Source: CAWHNT01 sp963830775
GTDB taxonomy: Bacteria; Pseudomonadota; Alphaproteobacteria; Geminicoccales; Geminicoccaceae
Direction: 5' to 3'
Assembly: GCA_963830775.1 (NCBI GenBank)
Contig: CAWHNT010000002.1
Coordinates: forward strand, 1 to 46,401
Length of the DNA stretch: 46,401 nt
Part shown: in pieces, positions 41,856 through 46,401 of the stretch
How positions within the stretch are numbered: the first letter of the stretch is position 1
Layout of the letters: each line of letters starts with the position of its first letter
Program-made: the position numbers and the translations under genes
The notes under the pieces: model-generated
Databases searched by the model: none
Told to the model about the DNA's origin: nothing
Seen by the model: only the letters and a program-made list of their open reading frames with translations

Positions 41856-42692
41856 TTGAGCAAGCGCAGTCCTCTTGCCTGGGGTGCGGCGGCCCTCGTG
41901 GCGGGTGCCATGGCGACGGCCGAGGCCGAGCCCCCCTCCTTCAGCGGCCTGGTCGTGATCGGCGACAGCCTCTCCGACAGCGGCAATGCCGGCCGCTTCT
42001 CGGACGGGCCGGTCTGGGTCGAGCATGTGGCCGAGAGGCTGGCCGTCACCCTCCGCCCCTCGCGGCTTGGCGGCACCAACCTCGCCGTCGGCGGTGCGAG
42101 GGTGACCGGCGCGCCCACGGACCTGCGCGGGCAGGCCGACGCCTTCCTCGCCGCGCGCGGGGGCAGGCTCGATCCTGCTGCCCTCTACGTCGTGTGGGGC
42201 GGGGCCAACGACCTGCTGGGCTCCGGGCCGGGTAGCAGCGAGGCGGTGGCCGCGGGCGCCGCTGACCGCCTCGCCCGGATCGTCGACGACCTCGCCGCCG
42301 CTGGCGCCGCTCGGATCCTGGTCCCGAACCTGCCCGATGTCGGCCACACGCCGGCCCTGCGCGCGGCCGGGCCAGCGGTCGCCGCCGGCGCAAGGCGGCT
42401 GAGCCTTGCCTTCGACAGCGCGCTCGAGCGGGCGCTCGCGGAGGTGGAGAGCCGTCGCCGCATCCGGATCCTCCGGCTCGACCTCTTCGCCCTGGCGGAC
42501 CGGGTGATGGCCGACCCCGCCGCGTTCGGCTTCCGCGACACCACCCACCCCTGCGCCGGCACCGGCTCCTGCGAGGGCTACCTGTTCTGGGACCAGATCC
42601 ACCCCACCGCCTTCGCCCACGCCCGGCTGGCCGCCGTGGCGCTGGAGGTGCTGGGGTTCGACGTGGCTCGACCTCCCGCCACCGCCAATTAG
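41856..42692 (+). CDS. GDSL-family lipase/esterase, secreted
   Basis: The 278-residue hydrolase starts at TTG 41856, preceded by AAGGGAG, giving a signal peptide KRSPLAWGAAALVAGAMATA. The nucleophile Ser lies in VVIGDSLSDSGNAGRFSDG (block I). Block III is VVWGGANDLL with the oxyanion Asn, and block V, FWDQIHPTAFAH, holds the catalytic Asp and His. This is the SGNH autotransporter/thermolabile-haemolysin-like subgroup, but no beta-barrel follows, so it should be periplasmic or free. An in-frame GTG or ATG further upstream would add unlikely sequence. Substrate unknown (lipid, acyl sugar or acetylated polymer). The hybrid kinase gene is convergent 6 bases downstream. Confidence 0.88.
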   Translation: MSKRSPLAWGAAALVAGAMATAEAEPPSFSGLVVIGDSLSDSGNAGRFSDGPVWVEHVAERLAVTLRPSRLGGTNLAVGGARVTGAPTDLRGQADAFLAARGGRLDPAALYVVWGGANDLLGSGPGSSEAVAAGAADRLARIVDDLAAAGAARILVPNLPDVGHTPALRAAGPAVAAGARRLSLAFDSALERALAEVESRRRIRILRLDLFALADRVMADPAAFGFRDTTHPCAGTGSCEGYLFWDQIHPTAFAHARLAAVALEVLGFDVARPPATAN

Positions 42693-42698
42693 CGCCTG

Positions 42699-45366
42699 CT
42701 ACGGCGCAGCCAGCAGCCGCCGTACTGCACTCCGGAGCGCGACCGGCTCTACCGGCTTCTCCAGGAGTGCCTCGCGCGGCAGCCCCGGCAAGTCGCCGGC
42801 ACCCAGCCCCAGCGTGTCGCCAGTCAGGATCAGCACCCGGCGGGCAAGCTCGGGGTGCCGGTCGCACAAAGAGCGGTAGAGCTCGCGCCCGTCGCCGTCG
42901 GGCATGCGGACGTCGCTGATCACGAGATCGAAGCGCCCACCCGCCACCTGCTCCAGCGCCTCGCGCCCGCTGCCCGCACGCTCGATCGTGTAGCCGTCGC
43001 GGCTCAGGATGTCGTCCAGGAGCGCCAGGATGTCGGGCTCGTCGTCCACGACGAGGATCCGGGCCTGCCCTGGCAAAGCAAAGGCGCCTGGCAAGAGCTC
43101 GGGTGCCGATGCGATGACGTCGACAGCCGGCAGCCGCACCGTGAACAGTGCCCCGCCGCCCGGTCGCTCGCCGGCCTCGATGGTACCGTCATGCGCGCCG
43201 ATCACGGCATGGCAGAACGAGAGCCCGATCCCGGTCCCGGCCCCGGTGGGCTTGGTGGTGAAGAAGGGCTCGAACACGCGCGAGCGCAGGTCGGGCGGGA
43301 TGCCGGGGCCGGTGTCGGCAACCTCGATCCGCACCCGGCCGCCCTCGCAGCTTGTGGCGAGCAGGATCCGTCGCGGCTGCGGCGCGTCGCGCAGTGCCTG
43401 CTGGGCGTTGAGCAGGAGGTTGAGGAACACCTGGTGGAGCTGGTCCTCGTCGGCCGAGACCGGCGGCAGGTCGGGCTCGAAGTCGAGCTCGACCTCCACG
43501 CCAGCGCTGCGCAGCCCGTAGCCGGCGAGGTCGAGGGCGGCATCGATCAGCCGGTTGGCCGAGACCGGTCGGCGCTGTTGCGGCTTCGCGCGCGCCATGG
43601 CGAGGAAGGTCTTGACGATCCGGCCGCAGCGCTCGGCCGCGACCCGCAGCTTGGCGAGAGAGGCCGCGTGCCTGGGATCGTTCACGTCCTCCTCGAGCAG
43701 CAGGGCACGACCGACCACGACCGAGAGCGGGTTGTTCAGCTCGTGCGCGACGCCTGCCAGCAGGGAGCCCAGAGCGGTAAGCTTCTCGCGCTGGTGCAGC
43801 GCCTCGCGCTGGCGGGCGATCTCCGCCTCGGCCGCCCGGCGCTCGGTGATGTCGCGGCCGACGGTCTGGTAGCCGATGACCTGGCGCACATCGTCGAACA
43901 GCGCCCGGTTGGTCCACTCGAACCAGCGCTCTGTGCCGTCCGGCAGGGTCTTCGGGTTCTCGCCGCGGTGCACGGGGTTCTCAGGCGTCAGCGCCGCCAA
44001 GGCGTCGCGCAGCTCCGAGCGCAGCGGCTCCGGGATGGGATCGAAGAAGCTCGTGCCTACGAGCTCCTCCATTTCCTTGCCGGAGAGGCGGGCGTTGGCA
44101 CGGTTCGAGAAGACAAGGCGCAGGTCCTTGTCGAAGCGAACGATGACCTCGGTCTGGTCCTCGACGATGGCCCGGAACCTGGCCTCGCTCTGCCGCAGCT
44201 CCTCCCGGGTCCGCCTAGCCTCTGTGATGTCACGTCCTACCGACTGGTACTCGACGAGGCGCCCCTCGGCGTCGAACAAAGCGCGGTCGGTCCACTGCTC
44301 CCAGCCGCGGCTGCCGTCGGCCAGGATGGTGTCCATCTCGTAGGAGATGGTCGGTGCCTCGGGCGTCAGGGCCGCGAGCTGGGCCTTGAACTGGCGCTGC
44401 TGCTCCTCGTTCATGAGGTCGAGCAGCGAGCTGCCGATCAGTTCGTCACGGCTCCGCCGCTGCTGCGCGGCATAGGCATTGTTGACGAAGGTGATCTCGA
44501 AGTCCGGCGTGAACCGGGAGATGAACTCGGTCTGGTCCTCGATGATGGCCCGGAACCGGGCCTCGCTGGCACGGAGCGCCGCTTCCGCCCGCTTGCGTTC
44601 GGTGATGTCGAGCGCGATGCCGCCGACCACGGCGATCCTGCCTTCCTCGTCGCGGACGGGGAAGCGGATCACCACGCTCCACGCATAGGCGTCGAGGCTC
44701 GGCTGGTGCTCCTCGTGCACGACCACCTGCCCGGTCTCGAGCACCTCGCGATGATGGCGCTCGATGACCAGGGCCTCCCGGGGCGGGAACAGCTCGGAGG
44801 GCGTGCGGCCGATCACCGTTGCCGGATCGCGGCCGAAGACCTTGGCGCTCTCCGGGTTGGCCAGCAGGTAACGGCCGTCCCGGTCCTTGAGATGGACCAC
44901 GATCAGCGCGTGCTCCATCAGCGCCTTGAGCCGGGCCTCGCTCGCCCGCAGGGCGGCGGCGGCCCGCTCCTCGTCGCTCAGGTCATGGCAGACGGCCACA
45001 TAGTGGGTGAGCGCCCGGCCTCGTCCGTGAGCGGCGAGATCGTGCAGCGCTGATGGATGAGCCTGCCGTCCTTGCGCCGGCTCGTGATTGGCCGCGCCAG
45101 GAGTGATGCTCGCGCAAGGAGGCTTCCATGGCGGCCCAGAACCCCGGATCGTGCTGGCTGCTCCGCAGGAGCTCGGCCGGCGTGCGGCCGAGCGCCTCTT
45201 CGGACGTGTAGCCGGTGAGGCGCGTGAAGGCGGGGTTCACGTAGATGAGCCTGAGGCTCGGGGCCTGGGCGATCTCCACCGAATTGTCGACCTGCTCGAC
45301 CGCGGCCGCCATCAGGCGGAGCCGCTGCTCGGCTTCAGCCCCGGAAGTGACGTCGCTGGGCGCCAT
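42699..45366 (-). pseudogene. Multi-PAS hybrid histidine kinase, 5' part frameshifted
   Basis: The first frame (ATG 45366) carries a PAS domain, SVEIAQAPSLRLIYVNPAFT then TGYTSEEALGRTPAELLRSS. Shifts near 45088 and 45015 pass through SRRKDGRLIHQRCTISPLTD into the long frame beginning THYVAVCHDLSDEERAAAAL. That frame has three more PAS domains, each ending in an ITERKRAEAALR-like linker. HisKA follows with phospho-His in AGVAHELNNPLSVVVGRALL. The ATPase has NLLLNAQQAL, ADTGPGIPP and GTGIGLSFCHAVIGAHDG. The C-terminal receiver has phospho-Asp in FDLVISDVRMPDGDGRELYR. No membrane segment is visible, so it is a cytoplasmic sensor. The kinase core is intact; only the first PAS is displaced. A partner regulator is not seen. 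Confidence 0.85.
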
Positions 45367-45595
45367 GGCTGGGCGGGGTTGATCGACCCTGGTGAGACCG
45401 GCCACCATCGCCGGTGCAGGCGTTGTAGGCCCACAAAGCCCCGCCTGCACCTGCCAAGCTGGCGCAGACCCTCCGCAAGCACCCCAAAGTGGCAGGTTGC
45501 CGCTCTTCTTGCAGAGGACCGGGCCTGGGCTACTCTTCAGGGCTGCCCGGTCGTCTGGGCCGGGCCGATCCTGATGGAGGAAGCCATGGCCGTTG

Positions 45596-45793
45596 CACGC
45601 GTCACCGAGATTCCTCGTCGACCTCGACGCAGGGCTTCGAGGATGCCGTGCGTCAGGGGCTGAACAGGGCCACCCAGACGCTTCGTAACGTCACCGCCGC
45701 CTGGATCAAGGAGAAGCGCGATCTCGCCTGGAGGACGGCAAGATCGCCGAGTACCAGGTCAACATGCAGATCACCTTCGTCCTCGACGACTAG
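45596..45793 (+). pseudogene. Dodecin, two frameshifts
   Basis: Dodecins are about 70-residue flavin-storing proteins that assemble as dodecamers. The pieces here are MAVARVTEI (frame one, ATG 45596 after GGAGGAAG), then SSTSTQGFEDAVRQGLNRAT and LRNVTAAWIKEKR in frame two, and LEDGKIAEYQVNMQITFVLD in frame three to the stop at 45793. The flavin-stacking Trp is in AAWIKE and the GFEDAV helix is intact. Shifts lie near 45611 and 45726. Because the three pieces join to normal length with every conserved element, sequence error is as likely as decay. The gene is divergent from the hybrid kinase. Confidence 0.85.
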
Positions 45794-46100
45794 GGGTGGG
45801 CCGCCCCGGGCTACCTTTTGGAAACGAGGGCCAACATGGGCGACATTGGTGGAACAGCCGGGGGACAAAGCGCGCCGTGACAGGCCGCGGCAGGACAACG
45901 TACGTCCCCTTGTTCAGTGGCCCTGCCCGGGGCGGCACCACTTACCTCAGGATTTACCCTCGACCGCTTGTACTTATCATTGACGGCACCCTGGAAGCGC
46001 GGCAGCTTCTTGCCTGGAAAGTGAACGCCGTCGGTTGGTCGAGGGGATGTACGGTTGATGCCGCCCTGCATCAGATCAGGGACGCGGCGGTGCGGCCGAT
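45794..46100. other. Intergenic, nothing recognised
   Basis: About 300 bases with no credible gene. Plus- and minus-strand frames crossing it have unlike-protein composition, and no transposase motif or clear terminator with a T run was seen. Confidence 0.5.
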
Positions 46101-46116
46101 GCCGTGGAGGGGGGCG

Positions 46117-46401
46117 CCCAGGATGGCGCTGGCTGCTTCGGGCCGTGGGCCTCGCCGTTGTCGCCCTGTCGGTCACAGGCACGCCGGCCCTGGCACAGAC
46201 GCCTCCCGCCTGGCTCTACAGCGCCCGGCCCGGCGACACGATCTGGGACCTGAGCCGCGCCTATCTCGCCGACTGGCGGCGCTGGCCGGAGCTTCAGGCA
46301 CTCAACCGTGTCCGCGTGCCGGAGCGCATCCCTCCCGGAGAGATCCCTACGCATCCCGCTCGCCTGGCTACGCCCGGTGCCCGCCGAGGCGATGCCGGTG
46401 G
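46117..46401 (+). pseudogene. LysM-type secreted protein, 5' part only, frameshifted
   Basis: The gene runs off the right edge. A likely start is the ATG at 46122, but the protein continues in the next frame as RWLLRAVGLAVVALSVTGTP then ALAQ, a good signal peptide, implying one extra base after the ATG. The mature part, WLYSARPGDTIWDLSRAYLA then DWRRWPELQALNRVRVPERI, is a LysM-like peptidoglycan-binding module as found at the N-terminus of FecR-domain proteins. A second shift near 46342 leads to LRIPLAWLRPVPAEAMPV. GGAGGGGGG precedes the start. The function beyond wall binding cannot be judged from this piece. Confidence 0.6.

Noticed and set aside
42855..45053. 732-codon plus-strand frame opposite the multi-PAS kinase
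   Set aside because: Antisense shadow; the minus strand encodes PAS, HisKA, ATPase and receiver motifs.
45811..46182. 123-codon minus-strand frame near the right edge
   Set aside because: No start signal or domain, and it overlaps the signal peptide region of the LysM-type gene on the plus strand.

Overview
The window is a piece of a GC-rich bacterial chromosome, most likely an alphaproteobacterium. The pointers are the uniformly high GC, frequent GTG and TTG starts behind strong GGAGG-type ribosome binding sites, TRAP and Bug-type solute uptake, FadR-type GntR and LysR regulators, a MASE1 hybrid kinase and a free-standing LigD polymerase domain. I cannot name a genus. No rRNA, tRNA or CRISPR array was recognised.

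Layout. 1-3.4 kb is a damaged zone: an IS200-like element with a frameshifted transposase, an ISAs1-type element with clear terminal repeats, and an RTX-repeat gene truncated by the second element. 3.8-8.4 kb holds a hypothetical protein, a dihydrofolate-reductase-like protein, a secreted small protein, a frameshifted TOD1/MUCI70-type (DUF616) glycosyltransferase and an ABC exporter. 8.4-16.1 kb is a coherent sugar-acid catabolism locus: GarR-type reductase, divergent from enolase-superfamily dehydratase, HpcH/HpaI aldolase, GntR regulator, uronate dehydrogenase and TRAP transporter dctPQM. Together these can take a hexuronate to pyruvate and glycerate. 16-25 kb is mostly housekeeping or accessory: rmuC, a second aldolase with an orphan TRAP binding protein, a UvrD-like helicase, a DUF3891 protein, a GFA-family protein, a stress flavin protein and a class II photolyase.

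25-29.9 kb holds a two-component locus: a receiver-only regulator translationally coupled to a MASE1-PAS-kinase-receiver-HPt hybrid kinase that is split by an IS630-type element. Removing the element plus one TA copy restores one open frame. 30.1-36.4 kb is an operon encoding a PrpF-family isomerase, a Bug-type binding protein and a two-subunit ATP-citrate-lyase-like enzyme, with a divergent LysR gene. I read it as a candidate polycarboxylate catabolic system and consider it the most interesting locus. 37.3-39.7 kb is a decayed gene with an N-terminal DNA-binding-like domain, a membrane segment and 66-nt leucine-rich repeats. 40-45.4 kb carries a TauD-type dioxygenase, a LigD polymerase domain, a GDSL hydrolase and a multi-PAS hybrid kinase. 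The right edge has a frameshifted dodecin gene and the start of a LysM-type secreted protein.

A caution runs through the window: about a dozen genes carry single-base frameshifts while the conserved protein sequence continues intact in the next frame. This could be real decay near mobile elements or sequence error, and I cannot tell which from one sequence. Frameshifted genes are therefore labelled pseudogene with that reservation.
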